DNA of 64,000 nt from Edaphobacter bradus (lineage in GTDB: Bacteria; Acidobacteriota; Terriglobia; Terriglobales; Acidobacteriaceae). The stretch spans positions 62,001 through 126,000 of the forward strand of contig NZ_JAGSYF010000002.1 in assembly GCF_025685645.1 (NCBI RefSeq), read 5' to 3'. Of this stretch, positions 46,904 through 57,152 are shown piece by piece (positions within the stretch are counted from its first letter, which is position 1; every line of letters starts with the position of its first letter). Under the pieces are notes generated by a model. The model worked only from the letters and a program-made list of their open reading frames with translations. It did no database searches and was not told the DNA's origin. Position numbers and translations under genes: made by a program.

Positions 46904-49540
46904 ATGACCAACCACAACGCCAACGCCGAAGTCTTCGTCCAGCGGCAGAATGCCGGCCGGCGCGCAGATGATCGGCGACACGAGGACCTCGGCCGCCTTC
47001 TCAACCGGATTCCCGTTGGTGTCCTCTGCTGCAACCGCGACTGGTACATCACCTTCGCCAACGACGAGGCGACTCGGCTCCTCCGGCTCACTCCAGAGGA
47101 CATAGCAACAAGAACCCACTGGGAGATCTTCCCCGAGAAGCTCGGAACCGAGGTCGAGCGTGTCTACCGCAGGGTCATGCAGACCGGCGAATCCGGGTAC
47201 CTCGAATACCTCTGCACACCGCGCGACATCTGGCTCGACACCCACGTACTGCCCACCGATGAGGGCGTCGCCATCTACTTCCGCGACATCACCGACCACA
47301 AGGGTGCCGAGCTGCTCCGCGACGCTGCCTCCCGTCAGCTGCACCAAGTCCTTGAGGCCACGACTGACGCCGTCGTCAGCCTCGATCGCACCCTCAACTT
47401 CACCTACCTCAACCGCCGCGCCCGCGAGCTGCTGGCCGTCAAAGGCGATCTCCTCGGCAAAAATATCTGGGCTGAATTCCCCGCTGCCACGCAACACCGC
47501 GACTACTTCAACCGCGCTCTCAACCAGGGCATCCCCGGCGAGTTCGACGCCTTCTACCCCGAGCCCCTCAACCTCTGGCTTTCCATCCAGGTTCGTCCCG
47601 CCGACGACGGCCTCGTCATCTTCTTCCGCGACATCACCGCCGGACGCGCCGCTCGCGAGGCCATCCAGAAGCAGCACGATCTCCTCTCCGTCGTGCAGGA
47701 GACCGCGCTGGCCGCCACCTGGGACGTCGATCTCACCACTGGAAAGATCACCGTCGGCGACGGCTCTTACCCCGTCTTCGGCCATCCTCACGATGCGATT
47801 CCCGACATCGAAACCTTCACCAGGTTCCTGCTTCCCGAGTACGTCCCCATCCTCGCCGATGTTATCCGTCGAACCCGCGAGACTGGCGAAATGATCGTCG
47901 TCGACTTTCCTATCCGCGCCGCCGATGGCTCAATCGTCTGGGTCGAGAACCGCGGCCAGGCTCTCGTCGTCGATGGCGCACCACATCTTCGTGGCCTCTC
48001 CATCGACATCACGCAACACAAGCGTAACCAGGAGGCGCTCGCCGCGAGTGAAGCCCGCTACCGCATCCTCGCCGACCTCAACCCTCAGGCCATCTGGATG
48101 GGTGCTCCCTGCGGCAGCCTCACTTACGCCAACCAGGGGATGATGGACTACCTCGGCTTCAACAACGAAGACCTCGAAGGCGAGAACTGGCTCAAGGCCT
48201 TACATCCCGACGACCGCCAGCGTGTCCTCGAAGCCTGGAAGCACTCCGTCGCCACCGGGGCCGACTTCGACCTCGAGGCCCGCATGATCCGCGCCCGCGA
48301 CGGCCGCGCCCGCTGGTGGTGGATCCGCGCCCAGCCAGTCCGCGACGAACAGGGCAATATCCTGCACTGGCTCGGCGTCAACACCGACATCGACGACCGC
48401 AAGACCTTCGCCGAGACCCTCCAGCAGCGCCAGGAGGAGACCGAACGCCAGCGAACCGAGCTTGAGACCATCTACCGCACCGCGCCCGTCGGCTTCGCTC
48501 TCTTCGATCCCCTCGAGCTGCGATATCTCCGCGTCAACGACCGCCAGGTCAAGACCATCGGCCTGCCCCGCGAGCAGATCCTCGGCCGCCGTATCACTGA
48601 CCTCATCCCCCTCGCCGGGCTCGAAGACCTGCTCCGAAGGGCTGCGGCCGGCGAAACCATCCGCGATCACCAGCTCGAAGGCGAACTGCCCACGCGACCT
48701 GGCGACCACCGCTTCTGGAACGTCAGCTACTCCCCCCTGCACGGCGCCGAAGGTAAGGTCGAGGCTGTCGCCGCCGTCATCCAGGAGATCACGCAGCAGA
48801 AGCGCGCTGAAGCAGCTCTCGTACAAAACGAAAAGCTCGCCGCCGTCGGACGCCTCGCCAGCTCCATCTCGCACGAGATCAACAACCCGCTCGAAGCCAT
48901 CACCAACCTGCTTTACCTCATCGCCGTCTCTGACGACCTGCCCGACACTGTGCGCGAATACGTCGCCGTCGCCCAGAGCGAACTCTCGCGCGTCTGCCAG
49001 ATCGCGACCCAGACTCTGCGCTTCCACCGTCAGGCCGTCAGCGCCACTTGGATCACCGCCGCCGGCCTCGTCGACGACGTCCTCAGGCTCTACCAGGGCC
49101 GCCTCGCCAACTCCGACATTCGCGTCGAAGCCTGCTACGCAACCTCACAGCGCATTCTCTGTTTTGAGAACGACATCCGCCAGGTCCTCAACAACCTCAT
49201 CGCCAACGCCATTGATGCAATGCGCCAGGGCGGAGGCCGCCTCATCGTCCGCGCCCACGACGCCATCGATCGAACTCCGGGTCGCGGCAACCGCCACGGC
49301 CTGCGCATCACCATCGCCGACACCGGCCACGGTATGACACCCGAGGTCCGCGCCCGCATCTTCGAGCCCTTCTTCACCACTAGAAATCTAAGCGGAACCG
49401 GCCTCGGCCTCTGGATCTCCTCCGGCATCGTCAGCCGCCATCAGGGACGCCTCACGGTTCGAAGCACGGCCCACCCCATCCACCACGGCACCGTCTTCAC
49501 CCTCTTCCTTCCCCGCCGGGAAGAACCGCCTGCAGCGTAA
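46904..49540 (+). CDS. Soluble hybrid-free sensor histidine kinase with five PAS domains
   Basis: An 878-residue kinase with no transmembrane segment, so it senses a cytoplasmic signal. Five PAS/PAC units are visible at about 25-135, 145-255, 255-375, 380-505 and 515-640, each ending in a DIT or TDI PAC motif. The HisKA H-box is SSISHEINNPLEAITNLLYL (about 653-672) and the ATPase part has NLIANAIDAM (N box), ADTGHGM (G1), FEPFFTT and GTGLGLW (G2). No receiver or response regulator gene is adjacent. The H-box with HEINNP is typical of the PAS-rich kinases near NtrB. It ends 15 bases before a convergent gene. Confidence 0.93.
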   Translation: MTNHNANAEVFVQRQNAGRRADDRRHEDLGRLLNRIPVGVLCCNRDWYITFANDEATRLLRLTPEDIATRTHWEIFPEKLGTEVERVYRRVMQTGESGYLEYLCTPRDIWLDTHVLPTDEGVAIYFRDITDHKGAELLRDAASRQLHQVLEATTDAVVSLDRTLNFTYLNRRARELLAVKGDLLGKNIWAEFPAATQHRDYFNRALNQGIPGEFDAFYPEPLNLWLSIQVRPADDGLVIFFRDITAGRAAREAIQKQHDLLSVVQETALAATWDVDLTTGKITVGDGSYPVFGHPHDAIPDIETFTRFLLPEYVPILADVIRRTRETGEMIVVDFPIRAADGSIVWVENRGQALVVDGAPHLRGLSIDITQHKRNQEALAASEARYRILADLNPQAIWMGAPCGSLTYANQGMMDYLGFNNEDLEGENWLKALHPDDRQRVLEAWKHSVATGADFDLEARMIRARDGRARWWWIRAQPVRDEQGNILHWLGVNTDIDDRKTFAETLQQRQEETERQRTELETIYRTAPVGFALFDPLELRYLRVNDRQVKTIGLPREQILGRRITDLIPLAGLEDLLRRAAAGETIRDHQLEGELPTRPGDHRFWNVSYSPLHGAEGKVEAVAAVIQEITQQKRAEAALVQNEKLAAVGRLASSISHEINNPLEAITNLLYLIAVSDDLPDTVREYVAVAQSELSRVCQIATQTLRFHRQAVSATWITAAGLVDDVLRLYQGRLANSDIRVEACYATSQRILCFENDIRQVLNNLIANAIDAMRQGGGRLIVRAHDAIDRTPGRGNRHGLRITIADTGHGMTPEVRARIFEPFFTTRNLSGTGLGLWISSGIVSRHQGRLTVRSTAHPIHHGTVFTLFLPRREEPPAA

Positions 49541-49555
49541 CGAAACCGATCCTCC

Positions 49556-52500
49556 TCAGCGACAGGTCGAGTAGCGAGTGTGATACCGCCCATTTCCGGC
49601 AACGGCATTCATCTGTGTTGCCGTCTGAGCGGCTGTGTCGGTAGCGCCCAGGTTCGGAGTGTCCGTTCGCGGGACCACATACCCCAGGCTCGGCAGATAG
49701 GCGAACCGAACCGGCATCTCGCAGACTGCCGACGGAACGCTCAGTTGTCCCGACACGCCCGAAGTCAGCGTCCAGTCGATCGTATCGAACGGAATAGTGG
49801 AACTCGTAATCAGGTGCGAGCTCGTGAATCCGCTCAGGTGCAGGCTTAGCTCGCCCGCGTTCTGGTACGCCTGCGAATTTGCACTCGCAACCCATCCCGT
49901 ACCTGAACCTCCATTGGTATTGTTCGTGCCCCAGTTCGCTGGCAGAAGATTTCTCCCCGCCACTCCGATAAAGCCTGCGTTGTTGTTGAACTGGAACACA
50001 GGCTCGGCGGGGTTATCCATCCAGACGATGTTATTGATCGCCTGAACGGTCTGGAACTCGGTCTGTCCCAGGAACCCACCATTGCTGGCCGCAGTGTCGA
50101 ACAGCGTCCACGCCTGGTTCGAGCATGACGGGCAGAGCTTCTGATAGAAAGTGTTGTTGTACCAGTACAGCGAGCCTTTTCTGGCAGCCTCTCCTCCGCT
50201 CAGCTCTTCACCGAAATGGATCGGAGTCATCGAAGTGCTGTTCTGATAAATGTTTCCGTAGACGAAGTGTGAGTTCCACGCCTCCTGCTCCGCGGCGATC
50301 CTATCGGCAGGATAGACGTCCTGCGGATAGTTCGCATGTACTGAAGAGGCTCCGCCGCTGAGGAACGCCTCAAACGACATCAGAGGAGCTGCATTCTGTA
50401 CATCCACCAGGTCGATCTGCCGCGCCGGCCCATCGCCAAGGTAGTTGTAGCGAATGACTCCCTGGATGCCGCGTGACTTGATGTTCGACCCAAGTCCGCC
50501 GGAGACGTAGCCATCGATGCGGTTGAACTGCACCACCTCGCCCCACGCCTGCAGGTCCATCTGGTGCGCGGTAGCCGAGCCCGAAACACCGTTGTTGTGG
50601 ATATGGTTTCCTTCCCACAGAACATTCAGGTCCGAGGAACCCCATCCACCGTCCGCGGCGAACGTACTTTGAACGCCGGTGCTGTTGTTGTTGATATCGT
50701 TTCCGACGAAGACAATGTTCTGTCCTTCATCGATCCGAATCGCCGAAGAACTGTTGCTCCACTGACCTTGCGATCCGTCGGGCCCCGTGTAACTGGAGCC
50801 AGCCTTCGCATTGCGCAGTTGAAGCCCTTCCACGACGACGTACGCCGCAGCAGAGTAGTTAGGCCAGTACGTCCAGTACGACGGATTGTGCAGCGTGATG
50901 AGTCCGAGGCCAGCGACGTTCGCGCTGTCATCCGGCCGTCCCGTCGCACTCGACGCATCGATCACCGGAAGATTGCCCTGGGGATCCGCCACACCGCAGA
51001 TTCGCACTGGCTGCTGCGCGGTTCCAGCCTGGGAAATCTGCACGTATTCGTGATACTCAGTCGGATGAAGCCCGGTCGTATCTTCATTGTGAACACGCAC
51101 AGTCGAACCCGCAGGCATCGTTGGGAACGGAACCGCAGCAAGCGTCTTGAACGATTGCGAAGGTCCGACATCGTACAAGAGGCCCTGCAGCGAGGGATCG
51201 ACGCTGCAGTCAACCGGCTCTGTCAGATTCGGAGTCACACGATACGGCAGCGAGTGACCCGTCACATAAACAATCGCCGTGGCAGCCTTCTGAGAGTTTG
51301 CGCTGCTCGTCGCCGTCACATCGTAGCGGCCTGCGACGGTCGCGGTGAAAACTGTGTCGCGCGAGGTCGAATCGGTAAGGCTTCCGTCGCCGCCACTCGG
51401 CTGCGACGTAATCGCCCAGTGAACCGTCTGATCCGTGGCTCCCAGCACAAGGCTCTGGATATCGACCGGCTGGTTCGCATAGACCGTCCGGTAGAACGGA
51501 ACCGTAGAGATCTCAACCGTCGGATTGCAGACGTTGAACGTGACGTCAGCTACCGTCGCAGGATCATCCAATGAAGTCGCCTCGATGGTGAACTGGGCCG
51601 ACGAGCTGACAGAGTATTGCGAAGCCGATCCGGCGATCTTGCACGAGCTTCCCGTTGCAGGCGCTGTGACATCGACCCACGATCCGCTGTTCGACGACAA
51701 CTGCGCCGAACCGGACTTCACCGCCCAGCTCACCTTATTGGTGCTGCCATTAGTGACCGTAGCGAAGATGCGCCGCACCGAGTTCGGAATTACGTTGAAC
51801 CCGTATGCGGGCTGCGCAACTGCTATTGAGACAGCGTTGGAAGCAGCCGGATTCACCACAAGCGATACGGAGTTCGACGTGCTGGTACCGTACGTGCCAT
51901 CGCCGGAATAATTGGCGGTTACGGCATAGGTGCCTGCGGCAAGCGAAGCCGTGGATAGCGTTGCGACGCCAGAGCTATTCAGTTGTGCCGATCCGATCGA
52001 CGAACCCGCAACCAGGAACGAGACCGTACCTGTCGGAACAGATCCGCTCAACCAGCCCGCAACGCGTCCAGTCAATGTAACCGTCTGCCCAACCATCGCT
52101 GGATTTGACGCGACACTTAAGCTGAGCGTCGATGTTTGAGGCGTTGTCGGCGGAGTTGCAGAACTGCTCTGCGAAGCGATGGTGAGAGATACCGCACTCG
52201 AAGTGCTTGCGGCATAGTTGCTGTCGCCGGCGTAACTGATGGTCACAGAATATGTACCCGCAGCCAAAGATGCCGTAGACATCGTTGCGACACCGGAGCT
52301 ATTCAGCTGTGCGGTTCCAATCGACGAGCCCGCAACCATAAACGAAACCGCACCTGTGGGAACCACGCCGCTGAGCGTAGTACCGGCAACGGATCCAGTA
52401 AACGTAACTGTCTGTCCGACCGTCGCAGGGTTGGGTGTAATGCTCACCGCCGCTGTCGAAACTAGTAGCGTGGTCGAGCCACCTTGCGCTGGTGGAGTAG

Positions 52501-55360
52501 TAATCGTCAGTGAGACTGAGCTTGATGCAGCCGGTGCATAGACCGAGTCACCGGAGTAAACCGCTGTCACGACGTAAGCGCCCGCGCTCCACGAAGACGT
52601 CGATAATGTTGCCGCTCCCGTGTTATTAAGAGCAGCGGACCCAAGGCTGGCTGTTCCGTTATAGAACGTAATCGTTCCCGTTGGAGTTACGCCGTTCACT
52701 GAAGCCACCGATACCGTGAGAGTTCCTGCCTGTCCGACGAACAAAGATGTTGCCGTCGCATTCAAGGAGACTGTTGTAACGGTAGACGGCTGCGCGGAAC
52801 CGGCTGCCGGAATCTCAGACGCGCCGATCGACGGGGGATTTGGTCGCGTCGCGCCTGAAATGTCCGTCACAATTCCAGCGACCGCGATTCCAGATCCGAC
52901 GAGCGGGCCTGCAGATGACGGAACGAAGTCGAAGCCATCCAGTGCAGACTCCGCACTGAGCGGCGAAGTTGGCTCACCTGCAAAGAGAGGATCCGAGGTG
53001 TTGCACTTCTCTCCAACTTGCAGAGAAGACGGGCAATACCGGACGTTGTAGTACAAATTATGATCGCGTGTTGCCCAACCTGAATTATTCGGAAACACCT
53101 GGCCTTGACCTGTCTCCAGATAAAACAAGCCGGGCAATATCCCCGAATCGTAAGTTGGGTTGGAATACCCCAAAACAACGTTGTTCTGAAAGGCTGTTCC
53201 GGCTCCGTTGCAGAAGTCCCAGCCGTCTTCGCAAAACATATCGAAGAGCGTTGCGTCGTAACCTACAAAAGTGTTGTCCTGCAAAATGTAGGAACCCAGA
53301 TTCGTGAACTTGAGGAGGACGCCATCACCTGCGGCACGGCACAACGTCACTCCGGGAACGATCGCGCTGGACGGCTCATCACCGAATAAGGAACCAATGC
53401 GAGCGCAATTATTAATTGCCACATTATTTCTAAAGACAACATTGTCTGCAGAGCCGATCTTATAAGACTGCCCATCATTTGCGATGCTCTTCGAGTTGGT
53501 TACGCTAAGCGACTGCATCCCCGAATGCAGAAGGTCTAAGCCATCCTGAAAGTTTGCAAACCATACATCGTGGTCAAACGACCAATTGCCAACAGTGCTT
53601 CCTGTGCCGAGCCCATCGCCATAGGCGCCCGTGTTCTGGTCGCGGCATTCGATATATGGATAGTTGTGGGCGACAGGGTACTCTTCCACGCATCCCACAA
53701 ATTCCGTGGTGGAGTAATTCATCGTGAGTCCGCCTGAGACCGAAATGTTTGAGGAATACCAGGGAGCGTCATCCATATCAACTCCGGCCATGGGAACCCC
53801 TCGAATGTGCACATGGTCCATGACGACTCCGACGCCAGCCGCGCCGGTAAAGCCTTCGTTAGCTACGCCATGAATGAACACATCGGAAATATTGATCTGG
53901 CTGGAGAGCGCAGAAGTGATGATCCCGTCCCTCCCCCAGTTATTCCCATCTCCTTTGCAGGCATTGGTGAAGGCTCCGTTGGTTGCGCAGGCATCCTTAT
54001 CAGTAATCTCAAAGCAGGCAATATCGACATACTGCGAGCTTCCCAACGCAAATGCCGCAAGTCCTCCATAAGAAACATTGAGCTGCGTCTTTGCGGCATC
54101 GGAGTGGCAACTCGCGTAATTAGCCCCCAGGATTCTCGTATGTTGCGTTGCGGTTCCCGAGGGAACCGAAGGCATGATGCAGTCTGGATTGCCATGGCAA
54201 TTGACCGGGTTCCATATTCCTCCCGGGTTAGTATTTTGGTAAGGGCTCGCCGAATCGAGGTTCGTGTTATATCCAACTCCCGACGCCGTAGGAGCAACGA
54301 TTACGGTATCCCCTCCCTGAATCATCCACCGGAGGTTATAGGCGCTGGTTTGGTCGGTCCAGAGATAGCGTAGTTGCCCCATGGCGCATGCCTGGTCGAC
54401 TGGGTATTGCCCCTGTCGGGTCCACGTGACGGTACCATCCGTCGTCGTCGTCCCCCATGATGGAACGCTGGCCGTTCCACTCACACCAGCCGTTGTTGCT
54501 TCTTCAATGTAACCGGCGTTATCCGCGATCAGAGCACCACTCGCATAGGCCCTGCCCGGCTCCCATTGGGCGCCGGTTGCTCCAGGGTAGGGAGTGTTTG
54601 ACTTGCCGTTGCATTGGCCGAATGGGGTCTGCGTAGCGCTTACATAAGGAGTGCCACCATCGGGCCTTACGTACCATGTGCTGTTTCCAGTTCCACCCGC
54701 GATGATGTTGAGGGTAATAACATTTCCTGGTGCCTGCCACCCGGTTATCGAGCTATTGCCAAATGCGCCATTTCCAAGTCGCCCGCAGGTAATCGTCACA
54801 GTTCCCGGGGCCTTGGCCGTTACCTGTCCATGGCGATCGACGACGGCCTTTGTGGTATCGGAACTCGACCAATTGCAGGCATTTTGAAACGGCTCTGCCG
54901 TTACGCTGGTATCGGTGCGATTAATCTCAAGACCAGAGCCAATCGTAACAGTCGCACCAACTGCTACATTCGTAGCTATTTGTCGGTAGTCCGGTGTTGG
55001 ATATTGATACCAGGTGTCGCCGGGGTGTTGCCCGTACACTGTCGCGCGATCACTGAGCGAGCCAATCGATGCGATAACATACCCAAAATCAAAGTTACCT
55101 GCGCCAGGATCGCTGACCCATGTAGCCACGCCGCTACTCGTGACCGTTAGGGCAGCAGTCCTGGTCGTGCTCCATGTCGCCCCACCTGCGGCAGTACAGT
55201 CATCGGTCGATGCATCTGAATAGGTGCAAGTCGCCGAAAAAGAAAATGTGCCACCTGTCTGCAATATGGCAGCCTGCTGGTTTAAAGCAATGCTGGCAAG
55301 CGTCTTCGCTTGAATAAACTGTGGGACGAACAGCGCAATAAGTATTGCAAATCGAATCAT
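49556..55360 (-). CDS. Giant exported protein with Ig-like and beta-helix modules
   Basis: A 1934-residue secreted protein. The start is ATG at 55360 (signal peptide MIRFAILIALFVPQFIQA). Two Ig-like stretches lie at about 20-110 and 125-220. A first right-handed beta-helix module begins at STWYVRPDGGTPY (about 228) and runs to about 845 with WMIQGGDTVIV. Three Big_3_5-type Ig repeats follow (about 850-1165, each with GTYSVTISYAGDSNY-like ends), then one or two more Ig-like domains, and a second beta-helix module (about 1375-1934, HNPSYWTYW, QFNRIDGYVSG). No anchoring motif or secretion tail is recognised at the C-terminus. The first helix resembles the protein encoded at 59121-60848. Glycan binding or cleavage is inferred from fold and neighbours only. 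Confidence 0.82.
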   Translation of the reverse strand: MIRFAILIALFVPQFIQAKTLASIALNQQAAILQTGGTFSFSATCTYSDASTDDCTAAGGATWSTTRTAALTVTSSGVATWVSDPGAGNFDFGYVIASIGSLSDRATVYGQHPGDTWYQYPTPDYRQIATNVAVGATVTIGSGLEINRTDTSVTAEPFQNACNWSSSDTTKAVVDRHGQVTAKAPGTVTITCGRLGNGAFGNSSITGWQAPGNVITLNIIAGGTGNSTWYVRPDGGTPYVSATQTPFGQCNGKSNTPYPGATGAQWEPGRAYASGALIADNAGYIEEATTAGVSGTASVPSWGTTTTDGTVTWTRQGQYPVDQACAMGQLRYLWTDQTSAYNLRWMIQGGDTVIVAPTASGVGYNTNLDSASPYQNTNPGGIWNPVNCHGNPDCIMPSVPSGTATQHTRILGANYASCHSDAAKTQLNVSYGGLAAFALGSSQYVDIACFEITDKDACATNGAFTNACKGDGNNWGRDGIITSALSSQINISDVFIHGVANEGFTGAAGVGVVMDHVHIRGVPMAGVDMDDAPWYSSNISVSGGLTMNYSTTEFVGCVEEYPVAHNYPYIECRDQNTGAYGDGLGTGSTVGNWSFDHDVWFANFQDGLDLLHSGMQSLSVTNSKSIANDGQSYKIGSADNVVFRNNVAINNCARIGSLFGDEPSSAIVPGVTLCRAAGDGVLLKFTNLGSYILQDNTFVGYDATLFDMFCEDGWDFCNGAGTAFQNNVVLGYSNPTYDSGILPGLFYLETGQGQVFPNNSGWATRDHNLYYNVRYCPSSLQVGEKCNTSDPLFAGEPTSPLSAESALDGFDFVPSSAGPLVGSGIAVAGIVTDISGATRPNPPSIGASEIPAAGSAQPSTVTTVSLNATATSLFVGQAGTLTVSVASVNGVTPTGTITFYNGTASLGSAALNNTGAATLSTSSWSAGAYVVTAVYSGDSVYAPAASSSVSLTITTPPAQGGSTTLLVSTAAVSITPNPATVGQTVTFTGSVAGTTLSGVVPTGAVSFMVAGSSIGTAQLNSSGVATMSTASLAAGTYSVTISYAGDSNYAASTSSAVSLTIASQSSSATPPTTPQTSTLSLSVASNPAMVGQTVTLTGRVAGWLSGSVPTGTVSFLVAGSSIGSAQLNSSGVATLSTASLAAGTYAVTANYSGDGTYGTSTSNSVSLVVNPAASNAVSIAVAQPAYGFNVIPNSVRRIFATVTNGSTNKVSWAVKSGSAQLSSNSGSWVDVTAPATGSSCKIAGSASQYSVSSSAQFTIEATSLDDPATVADVTFNVCNPTVEISTVPFYRTVYANQPVDIQSLVLGATDQTVHWAITSQPSGGDGSLTDSTSRDTVFTATVAGRYDVTATSSANSQKAATAIVYVTGHSLPYRVTPNLTEPVDCSVDPSLQGLLYDVGPSQSFKTLAAVPFPTMPAGSTVRVHNEDTTGLHPTEYHEYVQISQAGTAQQPVRICGVADPQGNLPVIDASSATGRPDDSANVAGLGLITLHNPSYWTYWPNYSAAAYVVVEGLQLRNAKAGSSYTGPDGSQGQWSNSSSAIRIDEGQNIVFVGNDINNNSTGVQSTFAADGGWGSSDLNVLWEGNHIHNNGVSGSATAHQMDLQAWGEVVQFNRIDGYVSGGLGSNIKSRGIQGVIRYNYLGDGPARQIDLVDVQNAAPLMSFEAFLSGGASSVHANYPQDVYPADRIAAEQEAWNSHFVYGNIYQNSTSMTPIHFGEELSGGEAARKGSLYWYNNTFYQKLCPSCSNQAWTLFDTAASNGGFLGQTEFQTVQAINNIVWMDNPAEPVFQFNNNAGFIGVAGRNLLPANWGTNNTNGGSGTGWVASANSQAYQNAGELSLHLSGFTSSHLITSSTIPFDTIDWTLTSGVSGQLSVPSAVCEMPVRFAYLPSLGYVVPRTDTPNLGATDTAAQTATQMNAVAGNGRYHTRYSTCR

Positions 55361-55967
55361 GAAGCAAAGATTCCTTCTGGCCCTTCTCAACGGTTACTGT
55401 TTGAAACCACCTGGATCTACACAAGAAAGGTCCTGAGACGAAGCTCGTCTACGAGCCTAGAGTCCCCACTCTTTTTTGACATCACCCACGGGAAACACGC
55501 CCACCTGCAACTTACGAGTCATCTAACGAGAACTTCGCCTTCGTTGCAGTCTGGGTGCGCCTCTCTCATTCGCGGATCGAGGCAGGGCCTGCTCTTTTGA
55601 ACAAACCTCTGTCCACAGGCAGCCCAAATAAGGACTCTCCGGCGAATGAACAATACTGTGCTTTAGGAAATGATTGAGACTTCGATAGTTACTCCTGCCA
55701 GCAATGTTTAAGAGTGAATTGAGTGAACAAAGACCCTAAACATCAGAACCAGCAGAAACCATAAACCACAAAGCGTGGATAAAGCTCAACGGCGTGTTGC
55801 GATGCAACAGCGCACCTGAAGAATAGTTCATTTATAAGCATAACTGACGAAAATGTAAACAGGGCTGCATCACGACGACGCTGCTCCAACCTGCATCGCT
55901 CAGTTAGAAGTCCGATTTTGGTTTCATATCCGGCGCAATAAGATAGCAGCCATCCAATCCTTGGACA
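55361..55967. other. AT-richer intergenic region at the head of the polysaccharide cluster
   Basis: About 600 bases between two minus-strand genes. No gene is recognised. The giant gene's promoter should be in the left part. A stem GTTGC-GAT-GCAAC lies near 55797-55809. Base composition is visibly more AT-rich than in the first 50 kb. Confidence 0.55.
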
Positions 55968-57152
55968 TCAACAGGACTCGTCTCGATAGACACGGATTGT
56001 CTTCTCCGCAATCGATCGCCACGACTGCTCTCCGAAATCGAGCTTGCGGACACCGGCTGTGAGCAGTTCGCGCAGACCCGCATTTCTCAGCAGCTCTCTC
56101 AGACCATCTGCCAGGTGTTGAGCGTCTCCAGCCTCTACTAAGAACGCATTCTCCTTATGCGTGAGCAGCTCTCGGAACACCTGCAAATTACTTGCAACAA
56201 TCGTTTTGTTCAAAGCGAGCCCCGTAGCTAAGGCTCCGCTAGTAGTAATTGCTCGATATGGATAAACCACTATATCTGCTGCGCGATACAGTTGGACTAA
56301 CTCTTCTGTCGATATGAACCTAAAGTGCAGCTTGACTCGCTTCAACCCAAGCTGCTCAACCTGCCCTTCAATCTGATTGAGCAGGTCTGGAGCTCCCGTT
56401 CCCGCAATTATCAATGTAGCATCCAGACCATCGGCCTCAACCCGTTGCCAGGCCTCAAGCAGAAGGTCCACGCCTTTATACGGAAAGATTATTCCCTGCC
56501 ATAGCACAATCACTGAATCCCGATCAACGCAGAGGACATCAAGGATCTTGTCCTCCTGTGACGGAATATCATAAAACAACGGTCCATGCGGAATTACCGT
56601 AATTTTCCGAATGGGAACCTCAAATTGCTGATGCAGCTCATTCTTAATATGGTCTGAATGACAGATGATTTTGTCGACCATACCGTACAGCCTAAAAAAT
56701 GTCTGCCGATGCGTATTAGCCGTGTCGTGTGGCATCAAATCATGAACTGTTAGGACAATTTTGGCTCCTCGCCGGCGGCAATATTCTAAAAACCAAAAGT
56801 CGAGCGGCAATCGCCACTTCAGCATGGGCAGATATTGAACGTGCACCACATCGGGAGGAGTCAACGCAAAGCGTAGAGTCAAAGCGACCAAATTGATCAT
56901 CGCTTCGGCAAACTTCAACACTCTTCGTATTGGCCGCCCCAGTCTGAGCCTTCCAACATAATCTACCAATCCTGGATCAACCCGAATACCGCGGCCGCTG
57001 AAGCAACCTGGGTCAAGATAATAAGAGATAGAACCAACCGTAAGATCGATCCCCTCCGATAAGAGGGCCTTGGAGAGATATGCCGTGTAATACGGCACCG
57101 TCGCCCAGAGATCCATCATGAAGACCTTAATTTTCCCAGTGTCTCTCTTCAC
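55968..57152 (-). CDS. Glycosyltransferase family 4
   Basis: A 394-residue GT-B glycosyltransferase. The N-terminal half shows DVVHVQYLP and KIVLTVHDLMPH; the C-terminal half has IVLWQGIIFPYKGVDLLLEA and the donor-site region VVYPYRAITTSGALATGLAL, which lacks the usual EX7E glutamates at their normal place. No signal peptide. It is the last gene of a coupled four-gene unit, overlapping the upstream GT4 gene by four bases. The sugar specificity cannot be told. Confidence 0.88.
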   Translation of the reverse strand: MKRDTGKIKVFMMDLWATVPYYTAYLSKALLSEGIDLTVGSISYYLDPGCFSGRGIRVDPGLVDYVGRLRLGRPIRRVLKFAEAMINLVALTLRFALTPPDVVHVQYLPMLKWRLPLDFWFLEYCRRRGAKIVLTVHDLMPHDTANTHRQTFFRLYGMVDKIICHSDHIKNELHQQFEVPIRKITVIPHGPLFYDIPSQEDKILDVLCVDRDSVIVLWQGIIFPYKGVDLLLEAWQRVEADGLDATLIIAGTGAPDLLNQIEGQVEQLGLKRVKLHFRFISTEELVQLYRAADIVVYPYRAITTSGALATGLALNKTIVASNLQVFRELLTHKENAFLVEAGDAQHLADGLRELLRNAGLRELLTAGVRKLDFGEQSWRSIAEKTIRVYRDESC

